Positions 1 through 8,054 of a DNA stretch of 64,000 bases are shown here, piece by piece (positions within the stretch are counted from its first letter, which is position 1; each line of letters begins with the position of its first letter). The position numbers were made by a program, and so were the translations under genes. Origin of the DNA: Pseudomonas brenneri (GTDB lineage Bacteria > Pseudomonadota > Gammaproteobacteria > Pseudomonadales > Pseudomonadaceae); NCBI RefSeq assembly GCF_007858285.1, contig NZ_VFIL01000010.1, positions 62,001 through 126,000 on the forward strand. Reading direction: 5' to 3'. A model generated the notes under the pieces. That model did no database searches, was not told the DNA's origin, and worked only from the letters and a program-made list of their open reading frames with translations.

Positions 1-320
1 CCGTCGGGGTCTGAGAAATAAAACGAGTCACCCTCGCTCGAATTGGTTTTCCACTCGATAACGTTCCGTAACCGCAAGCAAACAGTTACTCCTTCAAAAT
101 CGTCCTGCCCCACCGAAAACGCATAGTGAGTGTAATCAGGGTGTTTTTTCGATGCACAGTTCTCATCGAAAGACAAACAAAGCCAGAGATCGCCAAGGGT
201 AAGATAGGCCCCCGTTTCCCAGCGAGCAGCCAGCCTAAAACCGAGTAGCCCCACATAAAATTCGATACTGCGAGGAAGGTTCGCAGTCGCCAACGTAAGG
301 TGATTCAAGCCAGTCAACAT
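1..320 (-). CDS. fosA: FosA-type fosfomycin glutathione transferase (3' end cut by window)
   Basis: I translated the reverse strand by hand from the ATG at 318-320. About 106 residues are visible and the end of the gene lies outside the window. The protein opens [15 protein letters not shown] and matches FosA, a metal-dependent glyoxalase-fold enzyme that inactivates fosfomycin in the cytoplasm by adding glutathione. His7 and Thr9 sit in the FosA positions for metal and substrate binding. His65 corresponds to the second metal ligand, and the SEGDSFYF segment near residue 94 corresponds to the cation/phosphonate-binding loop. The last ligand (a Glu near residue 110) falls beyond the left edge. 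FosA is about 135 residues, so roughly 30 are missing. Chromosomal fosA genes are common in Pseudomonas. Confidence 0.93.
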   Translation of the reverse strand, partial: MLTGLNHLTLATANLPRSIEFYVGLLGFRLAARWETGAYLTLGDLWLCLSFDENCASKKHPDYTHYAFSVGQDDFEGVTVCLRLRNVIEWKTNSSEGDSFYFSDPD

Positions 321-546
321 GAGCACCTATCCAAAACAAGTCGATGAGAGGGGGTGAGCATACCAACGTCGACTTTTTCAACACAATCGACCCGCTGCGG
401 TCATTCGAGGAGGGTTGCGAACGATCAGTGTGAGACGCGAGCATGCTCCATGCCTAAGATGAACCTCAATTTGACGTATGTTCTGGATTTGCGCCATCAT
501 CATGACATCAGTAACTGCAAGTTAACGCAGAAGCCATAAATAGACT

Positions 547-1689
547 ATGAATAAGACTTTCAACCCAGAACAATATAAATTAATAATAGAGTGCTCCAAA
601 AAAGAAGACTTTTCAGAATGGAACGATTATGCATCTAAAACCAAAGAAACTATCGATTTGCGAGAGTCGAATCTTGAAGGCATAAAAATTATTGGCGCCA
701 CCTTCATAAATGCCGATGGCAAAGGCGCAACTTTTTGTGACGCCAACCTAAAGGGTGCAACGTTAGAAGGTGTCAATATGTCCGATTGCATTTTCTTGAA
801 TGCCGAAATGACCGGTATCAATGCGACTGGATCTATATTTAAAGGATCTATTTTTGACCGCGCGCAACTGGCCAATACTTCCTTCGAAATTTGCAATTTC
901 GATGAAGCAAGCTTTCAAGGAAGCCGTTTAATTTTAGCCAACTTCTCCAACTCTAGATTTCAAGATTGTAGCTTCTATGCGGCAGACCTCTCGGATGCAC
1001 AATTCCAAGGCGGTGGAAGAAATCCACTTCTAGAGGGGGAGTTGAGATTCAATCTGTGCGGGACAAATTTTTCCAATGCAAAATTTACAACTGGAACTTA
1101 TTTTCATCTTGCAAATGTTTCAAATAAAACAGACTTTAGAACAGTAAGTTTTGAAAGCGCCTGTTACTCTGCTGGCCTTCGTCAAACGCTTCAGTACTGT
1201 AACCGTAGGCATAACTGGGCTGCCTGGTATGAGAAAAACGGAAAAATAAAAAGCCTCCTAGTTAAATTGTTCTGGATGGCATCGGATTATGGTAGATCTC
1301 CACGACAGGTATTAATGTCATTCCTGATCGTGTGCTTGTTCTATGCACTCATTTACTGGCTAATACCTGCATCAACATCGGGGGATGCGGGAAACGATTT
1401 AACTCTAGTTCAGAGCTTGTATTTCTCTGTCGTCACCATGACCACTCTTGGCTACGGAGATATTGCTGCCAACAAATCAAACTGGCTATCTCAGGCGCTA
1501 GTAATAACTCACGTTTTGTTCGGTTATGTCATATTAGGGGCGTTGCTCACGGTATTGTCTAATCTATTCACATCTGACGGTCCTTCAGAGGGGCTGATAA
1601 AGCATCCAAAGAGAGCAGAGGTCCAATTTGCTTTCCATGCTTCTAATGCTGATAAAACTCCGGCAGTGGATGAGACTACTTCGGTTTAG
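547..1689 (+). CDS. Pentapeptide-repeat protein fused to a two-TM potassium channel
   Basis: A 380-residue protein. Residues 37-180 carry degenerate A(D/N)LxG-like pentapeptide repeats, which fold as a right-handed beta helix. A transmembrane helix follows at about 252-273, then a pore loop at 289-307 with the K+ selectivity-filter motif TLGYGD (300-305), and a second helix at 314-340. This is the Ion_trans_2 (2-TM K+ channel) layout with a cytosolic pentapeptide domain in front, so the likely role is a gated inner-membrane potassium channel. The ligand or partner of the repeat domain is unknown. The gene is visibly more AT-rich than its neighbours, with many AAA, ATA and TTT codons. It is flanked by non-coding sequence, which suggests acquisition by transfer. 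Confidence 0.85.
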   Translation: MNKTFNPEQYKLIIECSKKEDFSEWNDYASKTKETIDLRESNLEGIKIIGATFINADGKGATFCDANLKGATLEGVNMSDCIFLNAEMTGINATGSIFKGSIFDRAQLANTSFEICNFDEASFQGSRLILANFSNSRFQDCSFYAADLSDAQFQGGGRNPLLEGELRFNLCGTNFSNAKFTTGTYFHLANVSNKTDFRTVSFESACYSAGLRQTLQYCNRRHNWAAWYEKNGKIKSLLVKLFWMASDYGRSPRQVLMSFLIVCLFYALIYWLIPASTSGDAGNDLTLVQSLYFSVVTMTTLGYGDIAANKSNWLSQALVITHVLFGYVILGALLTVLSNLFTSDGPSEGLIKHPKRAEVQFAFHASNADKTPAVDETTSV

Positions 1690-1782
1690 ATGTATTGGGC
1701 GGCAGCTATCGGCCAAAGACGAAATGAAGCCAGTCAGCACACCTTGTGCTGACAACCCTCTATTTCCTTTTACGAAACGAAC

Positions 1783-2358
1783 CTACGGCTGAATCGATAA
1801 TGATGCGGTCATTTGCGCGTGACACTCCACCAGAATTTCATCGGCCAGCGCCGAGTCGTCAGGGCAGGCGCGCGATAGCATGATCGCGCCGACCGCGCGC
1901 GCCAGTAGGTCGATCATTTTCACCCTCGCCTCACCCGGCGCAGTATCCGGCCCGGTCGGGTATTTTTCGCCGAGTGTTTGCAACGTGCGCTCGATGCCTT
2001 CAGCGAATGCCGATTTCAAATCGCCCGACTGACGCGCCGCGTCACCGCACAACGCCGCCATGGTGCAACCCGTGGAGCGACCGTCGCGATGATCCCTGGA
2101 CACGTACACATCAATGAAATCCTTCACGCTCATTGCTTGGGCGCAGGCCAATGACTGCGCAAGACTGTTGGCCGAGGCTTCGGCCATCAGGTCAGCCTTC
2201 GAACCGAAATGTTTGTAGAAACCGCCATGGGTGAACCCGGCGGTGGCCATCAGGTCGGCCACGCCGACACCATCAAAACCGCGCTCGCGAAACACAACTG
2301 AGGCCGTTTCGACGATGTGCTCCCGATTTGCCTGGGCCTGAGCCTTGGACACTCGCAT
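1783..2358 (-). CDS. TetR/AcrR family regulator, divergent from the Old Yellow Enzyme gene
   Basis: A 191-residue TetR-family repressor. The N-terminal HTH (about residues 31-50, ending FTHGGFYKHFGSK) is typical of the family. I chose the ATG at 2356-2358 because a GAGGGGT ribosome site lies just upstream; the reading frame runs 15 codons further with no better site. Cysteines in the GCTMAALCGDAAR segment could sense electrophiles, as cysteine modification does in NemR, but that is inference. It is transcribed away from an NADH:flavin oxidoreductase gene, an arrangement typical of a local repressor. A TTGACA-like element lies at 2428-2433 in the shared 145-base promoter region. Confidence 0.88.
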   Translation of the reverse strand: MRVSKAQAQANREHIVETASVVFRERGFDGVGVADLMATAGFTHGGFYKHFGSKADLMAEASANSLAQSLACAQAMSVKDFIDVYVSRDHRDGRSTGCTMAALCGDAARQSGDLKSAFAEGIERTLQTLGEKYPTGPDTAPGEARVKMIDLLARAVGAIMLSRACPDDSALADEILVECHAQMTASLSIQP

Positions 2359-2503
2359 GTTCGATACCCCTCTACCGCTGCAATTCATCGGCCGATCATA
2401 CATAGATGTTGATCATAATCAAAGTTGTTGACAGTTTAGATTTCGATCATCATCCTAAATACCAGCGATATGCCCACTTACTCCCGGCACGGAATAAACA
2501 CCC

Positions 2504-3604
2504 ATGAGCGACCTGAATCTGTTTACCTCTTACACACTTGGCGCCCTGCCGCTGTCAAACCGCGCGGTTCTCGCGCCATTGACGCGCAATCGCGCAGGCA
2601 CAGGCTTTGTGCCCAGTGAATTTGCTGCTGCCTATTACAGCCAGCGGGCCAGTGCGGGTTTGCTCATTTCCGAAGCCTCGCAAATCTCGCAGCAGGGACA
2701 GGGTTATCAGGACACCCCAGGCATTTACACAGCGGCTCAAATAGAAGGATGGCGCAAGGTCACCGATGCCGTGCACGCCAAGGGCGGGAAAATTTTCCTA
2801 CAGCTGTGGCATGTGGGCCGTGTTTCTCACGTGGATTTGCAACCGCAGGGCGCGTCGCCGGTAGCCCCTTCCGCGCTTCGTCCCGCGACCAAGGTGTTCG
2901 TCAACAATCGCTTCAAGGACGCTTCCGAGCCGCGAGCACTGGACGCTGACGAACTGCCGGGCATCGTCAACGATTTCCGCCAAGCGGCAGCAAACGCTAT
3001 TGCGGCAGGCTTTGACGGCGTGGAAATCCACGGTGCAAACGGCTATTTGCTGGATCAGTTCATCAAGGACGGCGCCAACCTGCGTACGGATGCCTACGGT
3101 GGCTCGATCGCAAACCGTGCGCGCCTACTGCTGGAAGTGACGGCCGCCGTGACCGCCGAGATTGGTGCTGATCGCACGGGCATTCGTCTTTCGCCTGTCT
3201 CGCCGGCCAATGGTGTATCGAGCAGTGATCCACAGGCTCAGTTCGATTACATCGTCGACCAACTCAATGCTCTGGACATCGTTTATCTGCACGTTGTCGA
3301 AGGTGCGACCGGTGGGCCACGCGACGTGGCGCCCTTTGATTTCGACGCCTTGCGCCAGCGCTTCAAGAACACCTACATCGCCAACAACGGCTATGACCTG
3401 GACCTGGCCACGGCACGCCTTGCGCATGACAAAGCCGACCTGATCGCCTTCGGTCGCCCCTTCATTGGCAACCCTGATCTGGTCGAGCGACTCAAGAGCG
3501 GTGCGCCACTGTCTGCCTTCGACCCCTCGACACTCTACGGCGGCGGTGCGGCGGGATACATCGACTACCCGACGCTGGCCGAATCAGGGGCTGCCGCCAA
3601 CTAG
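2504..3604 (+). CDS. Old Yellow Enzyme family NADH:flavin oxidoreductase (NemA-like alkene reductase)
   Basis: A 366-residue FMN-dependent ene-reductase of the OYE family, which reduces activated C=C bonds of enones, maleimides and nitro compounds with NAD(P)H in the cytoplasm. The fold runs the full family length. The signature HGANGYLLDQF gives His176 and Asn179, the pair that binds the substrate carbonyl, with Tyr181 next to them. Thr27 in LAPLTR matches the FMN-tuning residue. TDAYGGSIANRARL is the conserved OYE segment downstream. It is the first gene of a co-directional run with an SDR, a hydrolase and an MDR reductase, and it faces a TetR regulator. Together these suggest detoxification of reactive carbonyls. 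It is close to NemA, but orthology is not proven. Confidence 0.92.
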   Translation: MSDLNLFTSYTLGALPLSNRAVLAPLTRNRAGTGFVPSEFAAAYYSQRASAGLLISEASQISQQGQGYQDTPGIYTAAQIEGWRKVTDAVHAKGGKIFLQLWHVGRVSHVDLQPQGASPVAPSALRPATKVFVNNRFKDASEPRALDADELPGIVNDFRQAAANAIAAGFDGVEIHGANGYLLDQFIKDGANLRTDAYGGSIANRARLLLEVTAAVTAEIGADRTGIRLSPVSPANGVSSSDPQAQFDYIVDQLNALDIVYLHVVEGATGGPRDVAPFDFDALRQRFKNTYIANNGYDLDLATARLAHDKADLIAFGRPFIGNPDLVERLKSGAPLSAFDPSTLYGGGAAGYIDYPTLAESGAAAN

Positions 3605-3676
3605 GCACTGGCTGATCGAGCCTGGTTTTATTCCTGTATCAACCCCAATCCATGTTCCTGGCAAAGAGCTGACATC

Positions 3677-4465
3677 ATGACTACTCGCCCTATCGTTTTC
3701 ATCACTGGCGCTTCCACTGGCATCGGCGCAGTTTACGCCGAGCGTTTCGCCCAACGCGGGCACGATCTGGTGTTGGTCGCCCGCGACCACTCGCGCCTGG
3801 AAGCGCTCGCGGCGAAGTTGCGTGGCGAACACAACGTCGCCATTGAAGTGCTTCAGGCCGACCTGACTCACCTCAGCGACCTGCACACCGTCGAAACGCG
3901 CCTGCGCGATGACGCGCGCATCGGCATCCTCGTCAACAACGCCGGTGCCGCACAGTCCGGCACCTTCATCGAGCAAAGCACCGACAGCGTTGCGCAACTG
4001 GTGGCCCTCAACACCACCGCGCTGGTGCGGCTGGCCAGCGCCATCGCGCCACGCCTGGCCAAAGCAGGTGAAGGCGCGATCATCAACATCGGCTCGGTGG
4101 TGGGCCTGGCACCTGAGTTCGGCATGACGGTCTATGGTGCGACCAAGGCGTTCGTACTGTTCCTTTCCCAAGGCCTGAGCCTGGAGCTTTCACCTCAGGG
4201 TGTTTATGTACAAGCCGTACTACCGGCCGCCACTCGCACGGAGATCTGGGATCGCGCCGGTATCGACATCAATACCTTGAGCGAAATCATGGAAGTGGGT
4301 GATCTGGTCGATGCCGCCCTGCTCGGCTTCGACCGTCGCGAACCGGTGACCATTCCTGCGCTGCAAGAAGGCGAGCGCTGGGATGCCCTGCAAACCGCAC
4401 GTCAGGGGCTTTTGTCGCAAATCAGGCAGTCCGCCGTGGCGCAACGCTATTTGACTCAAGCCTGA
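3677..4465 (+). CDS. SDR family NAD(P)-dependent oxidoreductase
   Basis: A 262-residue classical short-chain dehydrogenase/reductase. The Rossmann glycine motif TGASTGIG is at residues 10-17 and NNAG at 87-90. The catalytic set is Ser140, Tyr153 and Lys157 (YGATK). The charged residues after strand 2 (VARDHSRLE) favour NADP(H). The substrate cannot be read from sequence. The gene follows the ene-reductase by 72 bases in the same direction and precedes an alpha/beta hydrolase, so it may act on the same class of carbonyl compounds. Confidence 0.9.
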   Translation: MTTRPIVFITGASTGIGAVYAERFAQRGHDLVLVARDHSRLEALAAKLRGEHNVAIEVLQADLTHLSDLHTVETRLRDDARIGILVNNAGAAQSGTFIEQSTDSVAQLVALNTTALVRLASAIAPRLAKAGEGAIINIGSVVGLAPEFGMTVYGATKAFVLFLSQGLSLELSPQGVYVQAVLPAATRTEIWDRAGIDINTLSEIMEVGDLVDAALLGFDRREPVTIPALQEGERWDALQTARQGLLSQIRQSAVAQRYLTQA

Positions 4466-4512
4466 CTCATGTCGAGCAGGTCAGCCTCACCTCGCAAGCG
4501 GACAGAATAAAC

Positions 4513-5382
4513 ATGACGTTTATAGCTGCAAGACATCTCCCTGGGCCGCAGCCGTCATTTATCAACGCGGCGAACCAGTCGATTCTGATTGGCGGGATAC
4601 CGTTCGCCTATCGTGACCTAGGCCCCAGGGAGGGGGTCCCGCTGGTCATGTTCAACCATTGGGGGGCAGTGCTGGATAACTTTGACCCCAGGATCATTGA
4701 CGGCCTGGCAAAAAACCGGCGCGTCATCATCACCGATTACCGCGGTATCGGTGGCTCGGGTGGCGCCGCGCCGTTGACTGTCGGTGAGATGGCTGACGAT
4801 GGCATCGGCTTTATTCGTGCGCTGGGTTTGGACAAGGTTGACCTGCTCGGCTTTTCACTCGGAGGCTTCGTCGTTCAAGACATCGCCCTGAAAGCGCCCG
4901 AACGCGTTCACCGGCTGATCCTCACCGGCACCGGGCCGGCCGGCGGCGCAGGCATCGACAACGTCGGCTCGGTGACCTGGCCGTTAATGATCAAGGGGCT
5001 GCTGACGCTACGCGATCCAAAATTCTATCTATTCTTTACCCGCACGGCCAACGGGCAACGCGCCGCGTCTGAGTATTTGCAACGATTGAAAGAGCGCCGC
5101 CAAGACCGGGACAAAGGTCCGACACCCCGTGCGTTTTTACGGCAATTGAAAGCCATTACGGCGTGGGGCAAACAGGCGCCGCAAGCGCTCGGTCGCCTAC
5201 AGATGCCGACGCTGATCGCCAACGGGGACAACGACATCATGGTGCCTACGGTCAACTCGCTTGAGCTGGCAAAGCGAATCCCCAACGCGCAACTGATCAT
5301 TTATCAGGACGCCGGGCACGGCAGTATTTTTCAGTACCCTACCGATTTCGTGGCCAAGGCTTTGGCGTTCCTCGGCGCCTGA
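4513..5382 (+). CDS. Alpha/beta hydrolase
   Basis: A 289-residue alpha/beta-hydrolase-fold protein. The nucleophile elbow is GFSLGG with Ser115. A likely catalytic Asp lies in NGDNDIMVP and the His in DAGHGSIFQYP near the C-terminus, so the triad looks complete. The oxyanion region reads FNHWGAVLDNF in place of the common HGxP. The family includes esterases, lyases and carboxyl-ester hydrolases, and the substrate is unknown. It sits 47 bases after the SDR gene in the same direction, probably in one transcription unit with the OYE gene. Confidence 0.88.
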   Translation: MTFIAARHLPGPQPSFINAANQSILIGGIPFAYRDLGPREGVPLVMFNHWGAVLDNFDPRIIDGLAKNRRVIITDYRGIGGSGGAAPLTVGEMADDGIGFIRALGLDKVDLLGFSLGGFVVQDIALKAPERVHRLILTGTGPAGGAGIDNVGSVTWPLMIKGLLTLRDPKFYLFFTRTANGQRAASEYLQRLKERRQDRDKGPTPRAFLRQLKAITAWGKQAPQALGRLQMPTLIANGDNDIMVPTVNSLELAKRIPNAQLIIYQDAGHGSIFQYPTDFVAKALAFLGA

Positions 5383-5458
5383 CAGCTTGAATGCCTCATC
5401 GCATCAACGTTGCCGGGGCGCGCCCCTTTCTCATTCAACCGACAAGAGCAACTGCAAC

Positions 5459-6457
5459 ATGAAGGCATTTTTTATCGACCGCTACGGCAAGCAAAACGGA
5501 ATGATTGGCGAAGTGCCCGACCCTGCGGTCGGTGTGCATGACGTTCTGGTCCAGGTGCATGCAACGAGCGTCAATCCGTTGGACTCGAAGATCAGAACCG
5601 GGGAATTCAAACTGATCCTGCCCTATACCTTTCCATTGGTATTGGGCAATGACCTCGCCGGAGTGGTCGTTAGCACCGGTGCGGCGGTGAAACGATTCAA
5701 GCCGGGCGACGAAGTCTATGCACGCCCTCCCGAGGATCGGATCGGGACGTTTGCCGAACTGATCGCCGTGAACGAAAACGCACTCGCGCTCAAACCCTCG
5801 AACCTTGACATGGCCCAAGCGGCATCCGTCCCCTTGGCCGCCTTGACGGCCTGGCAGGCGCTGGTTGAGACCGCCCAGGTGAAAAAAGGCCAGAAGGTGT
5901 TGATTCATGCCGGATCTGGCGGTGTCGGCACGTTTGCCATCCAGCTCGCCAAACACCTCGGCGCCTTCGTTGCAACGACCACCAGCACGGCGAATGTCGA
6001 ATGGGTGAAGGCGCTCGGGGCGGATGTGGTCATCGACTACAAGAAGCAAGATTTTACAAGCCAATTACACGACTTCGACGTGGTGTTGAACAGCCTGGGC
6101 AACGATGTACTGATGAAATCAGTCGAGGTTCTCAAGCCCGACGGACAGCTCATTTCCCTCTCTGGGCCACCGACAGCAGCGTTCGCAAAGGAGCAAGGCT
6201 TGTCCTGGATGCTCAGGCAAGTCATGCGCCTGCTGAGCAGCGGTATTCGTAGAAAAGCCCGCAAGCATGGGGTGAGCTATGCATTTTTGTTTATGCGTGC
6301 CGACGGGATACAACTGCAAAAAATCACCTCGCTTATCGAAGCGGGCGTCATCAAACCGGTCATCGATCGTTCCTTCCCCTTTGAATCGACTGCTGAGGCG
6401 TTGCGATACGTCGAGCAGGGTAGATCAAAAGGCAAAGTCACCTTAACAATCAAATAA
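5459..6457 (+). CDS. MDR family NADP-dependent oxidoreductase (quinone oxidoreductase type)
   Basis: A 332-residue zinc-independent medium-chain dehydrogenase/reductase. The N-terminal GroES-like domain carries GNDLAGVV. The nucleotide-binding motif HAGSGGVGTFAIQLAK is at about residues 150-165, and the sequence ends VEQGRSKGKVTL, typical of quinone/enone reductases. No structural-zinc cysteine cluster is present. I chose the ATG at 5459, where homology to the family begins (MKAFFIDRYG); the frame is open back to a TTG at 5387. It probably closes the OYE-SDR-hydrolase run, consistent with reduction of quinones or unsaturated carbonyls. Confidence 0.88.
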   Translation: MKAFFIDRYGKQNGMIGEVPDPAVGVHDVLVQVHATSVNPLDSKIRTGEFKLILPYTFPLVLGNDLAGVVVSTGAAVKRFKPGDEVYARPPEDRIGTFAELIAVNENALALKPSNLDMAQAASVPLAALTAWQALVETAQVKKGQKVLIHAGSGGVGTFAIQLAKHLGAFVATTTSTANVEWVKALGADVVIDYKKQDFTSQLHDFDVVLNSLGNDVLMKSVEVLKPDGQLISLSGPPTAAFAKEQGLSWMLRQVMRLLSSGIRRKARKHGVSYAFLFMRADGIQLQKITSLIEAGVIKPVIDRSFPFESTAEALRYVEQGRSKGKVTLTIK

Positions 6458-6608
6458 ACGCACGCCAAAAAATGTCCGTCGATAACGTACATGCCGTCAA
6501 GCATCACATTCCAGCGCCTGAACCAGAGGTCAGCAGTGAACCCGAATGGCGTGCATCGGGCTCAGGCCAATACCGCCGGCCGGATCGATTTGTCCGTGGC
6601 CTTGCCAC

Positions 6609-6842
6609 CTAGGGCAAGACGGCCTTCTTGAAGATCGGTTCGCTGTGCAGCACCCGAACCCCTTCCGGGCCGCTTTCAAGCAGCCGGCGCTCGCCATCGG
6701 CGACCTGGAACTCAATGTCGTAACCGGCATCCGCCAGGCAGCGTGCGATGTCTTGCACGGCGTCGAGCGCCCAGGGGGTGGCGGATTCGAAATGCCCTGC
6801 CAGCCGGTTGTTGCGGCTAACCATCAGTCGGTATCTATTCAT
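6609..6842 (-). CDS. Small conserved-looking protein of unknown function in the thioredoxin/Rof operon
   Basis: A 77-residue protein starting MNRYRLMVSRNNRLAGHFES, with a GAGAGAACAGG stretch directly before the ATG. I do not recognise a domain. It is soluble, acidic to neutral, has no signal peptide and contains one cysteine. It lies 10 bases after the Rho-binding antiterminator gene and in the same direction, so it is very likely the last gene of a three-gene operon with the thioredoxin-like gene. The tight spacing and good ribosome site make a real gene more likely than a chance frame. Confidence 0.6.
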   Translation of the reverse strand: MNRYRLMVSRNNRLAGHFESATPWALDAVQDIARCLADAGYDIEFQVADGERRLLESGPEGVRVLHSEPIFKKAVLP

Positions 6843-6852
6843 CCTGTTCTCT

Positions 6853-7113
6853 CTATGTCAGCTCGATACGGCCGAAACGGGCATTATCGTCGAGCGGGGT
6901 AATGGCCAGCAATTGGTCAAGACGCACCTCGAACTGGCCGCTGTCGCTGCACAGTACGAGAAACTCTTCCTTGCTTGTCGCGGTACGCGTAGTCAGCGCC
7001 CTGGCTGCGTAGCTGCGCCCGTCGATCAGTTCAACCTGCAGGCGGTAGCCGTGCAGGCAGGCGATCTCCAGGTAATCGTGCACATCGCAGTTCAGGGGCT
7101 GATACGCGTTCAT
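6853..7113 (-). CDS. rof: Rho-binding antiterminator (Rof/YaeO family)
   Basis: An 86-residue protein opening MNAYQPLNCDVHDYLEIACL. It matches the Rof family pattern (Y-Q-P-I/L-N-C-D followed by LE-A-C). Rof is a small Sm-like protein that binds Rho, blocks its RNA site and reduces Rho-dependent termination. The length agrees with E. coli Rof. The gene is the middle member of a reverse-strand operon, 25 bases after a thioredoxin-like gene. Co-expression with a redox protein under a cysteine-bearing MarR regulator suggests stress-tuned antitermination, which is inference. Confidence 0.85.
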   Translation of the reverse strand: MNAYQPLNCDVHDYLEIACLHGYRLQVELIDGRSYAARALTTRTATSKEEFLVLCSDSGQFEVRLDQLLAITPLDDNARFGRIELT

Positions 7114-7138
7114 GGTGGTTCTCCTGGCTGGCAGCGCC

Positions 7139-7369
7139 TTACTTCAGATCGTCAATGGAGGCACCAAAATTCAGGTGTAGCACCTGGCCGTCGTGAACAA
7201 ACGCCGGGACCGACTTGACCCCGACCAGTTCGGCTTCGGCGATGCGCTGGGGTTGTTCGCCAAGGTGGACGACCTCGACCTTGAGTGCCGGGTCCAGCAG
7301 GTTGAGCAGGGTCTGTTCGGCAGAAACACAGACAGAGCAGCCGGCATGGTAGAAGCGTGCAGTGGACAT
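7139..7369 (-). CDS. Thioredoxin-fold (glutaredoxin-like) small redox protein
   Basis: A 76-residue thioredoxin-fold protein. The active-site pair is Cys11 and Cys14 (AGCSVCVSAEQ), and the cis-proline motif VKSVPAFV is near residue 55, both as expected for a minimal thioredoxin or glutaredoxin-like protein. It begins the reverse-strand operon that continues into rof. Its promoter region holds two palindromes shared with the divergent MarR gene, so it is probably repressed by that regulator. Its partner protein is unknown. Confidence 0.85.
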   Translation of the reverse strand: MSTARFYHAGCSVCVSAEQTLLNLLDPALKVEVVHLGEQPQRIAEAELVGVKSVPAFVHDGQVLHLNFGASIDDLK

Positions 7370-7392
7370 TTTGAGTCTCCTTCATTCAATTA

Positions 7393-7407
7393 GTATCGAA
7401 TCGATAC
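7393..7407. promoter_or_regulatory. Palindromic operator candidate 1 in the MarR divergon
   Basis: GTATCGAATCGATAC is a 15-base palindrome around a central A. It sits 24 bases upstream of the thioredoxin-like gene start and shares the GTAT/ATAC half-site pattern with the second palindrome at 7445-7465. It is probably a MarR binding site. Confidence 0.65.
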
Positions 7408-7444
7408 CTAAACAAGAATTGCGCGCATCTTGGCGTTTGTCAAT

Positions 7445-7465
7445 ATAGTATTTAGTCGATACTAT
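7445..7465. promoter_or_regulatory. Palindromic operator candidate 2 in the MarR divergon
   Basis: ATAGTAT and ATACTAT form perfect 7-base inverted arms around a 7-base spacer, 19 bases upstream of the chosen marR start. With the palindrome at 7393-7407 it makes a two-site divergent promoter, consistent with autoregulation. Confidence 0.65.
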
Positions 7466-7484
7466 GTGTCGACAGGAGCGACTT

Positions 7485-8054
7485 ATGTCCGACACCACCC
7501 TTTTTGATCTGCTTGAAAGGCTCGCCAGCCTCAGCCGCATCTGGTTCCGCCAGCACCCGCTGCTGGCCGAATTGCAACCCATCCAGTTGAGCGCGCTGAT
7601 GTACCTGGCACGCTGCAACCGCTACTCCAATACGCCGTTGGGCGTGACGGACTACCTGGGCCTGACCAAAGGCACGGTGTCGCAGTCGCTCAAGGCGCTG
7701 GAGGCCAAGGGGCTGATCGTCAAGACCCAGGATGCGCACGACAAGCGCAGCGTTCACCTGCAGTTGACGGACACCGCGCGCAGCCTGCTGGACGCGTTGT
7801 TGCCACCGCACTTCCTCGCCGCAGGTGAGGCGCGGATGGGCGTGCGCGGCCTGCAACTGGAGACACTGCTGGGCGAGTTGCTGCGCGAAGTGCAGCGCAG
7901 CGCGGATGTGCCCAGTTTCGGTCTGTGCAGCACCTGTCGCTTCCATCAGCAGGTTAATAACCAGCCGTTTTGCGGCCTGACCCAGGAGCCCCTGGCGCCG
8001 AGCGATGCCGCATTGATCTGTCGTGAACATCAAACACCGGAGGTCCCTGCATGA
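7485..8054 (+). CDS. MarR family regulator with a C-terminal four-cysteine tail
   Basis: A 189-residue winged-helix MarR protein. The DNA-binding part runs about 34-96 (LTKGTVSQSLKALEAKGLI, then the wing DAHDKRSVHLQLT). After the dimerisation helices the protein adds an unusual tail with Cys148, Cys151, Cys163 and Cys179, plus His154 and His182. The spacing C-x2-C-x11-C-x15-C could bind zinc or an iron-sulfur cluster. I chose the ATG at 7485 because AGGAGCGACTT precedes it; an in-frame ATG at 7464 lies inside a palindrome. The stop overlaps the MOSC gene start by 4 bases, so the two are translationally coupled. Confidence 0.88.
   Translation: MSDTTLFDLLERLASLSRIWFRQHPLLAELQPIQLSALMYLARCNRYSNTPLGVTDYLGLTKGTVSQSLKALEAKGLIVKTQDAHDKRSVHLQLTDTARSLLDALLPPHFLAAGEARMGVRGLQLETLLGELLREVQRSADVPSFGLCSTCRFHQQVNNQPFCGLTQEPLAPSDAALICREHQTPEVPA

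Noticed and set aside
354-539. 61-residue forward frame upstream of the channel gene
   Set aside because: No recognisable similarity, odd composition and no clear ribosome site; treated as leader sequence.
6458-6608. 150-base stretch after the MDR gene with a reverse frame ending GGIGLSPMHAIRVHC
   Set aside because: The frame has no start signal and overlaps the small unknown gene in antisense; nothing else is visible.
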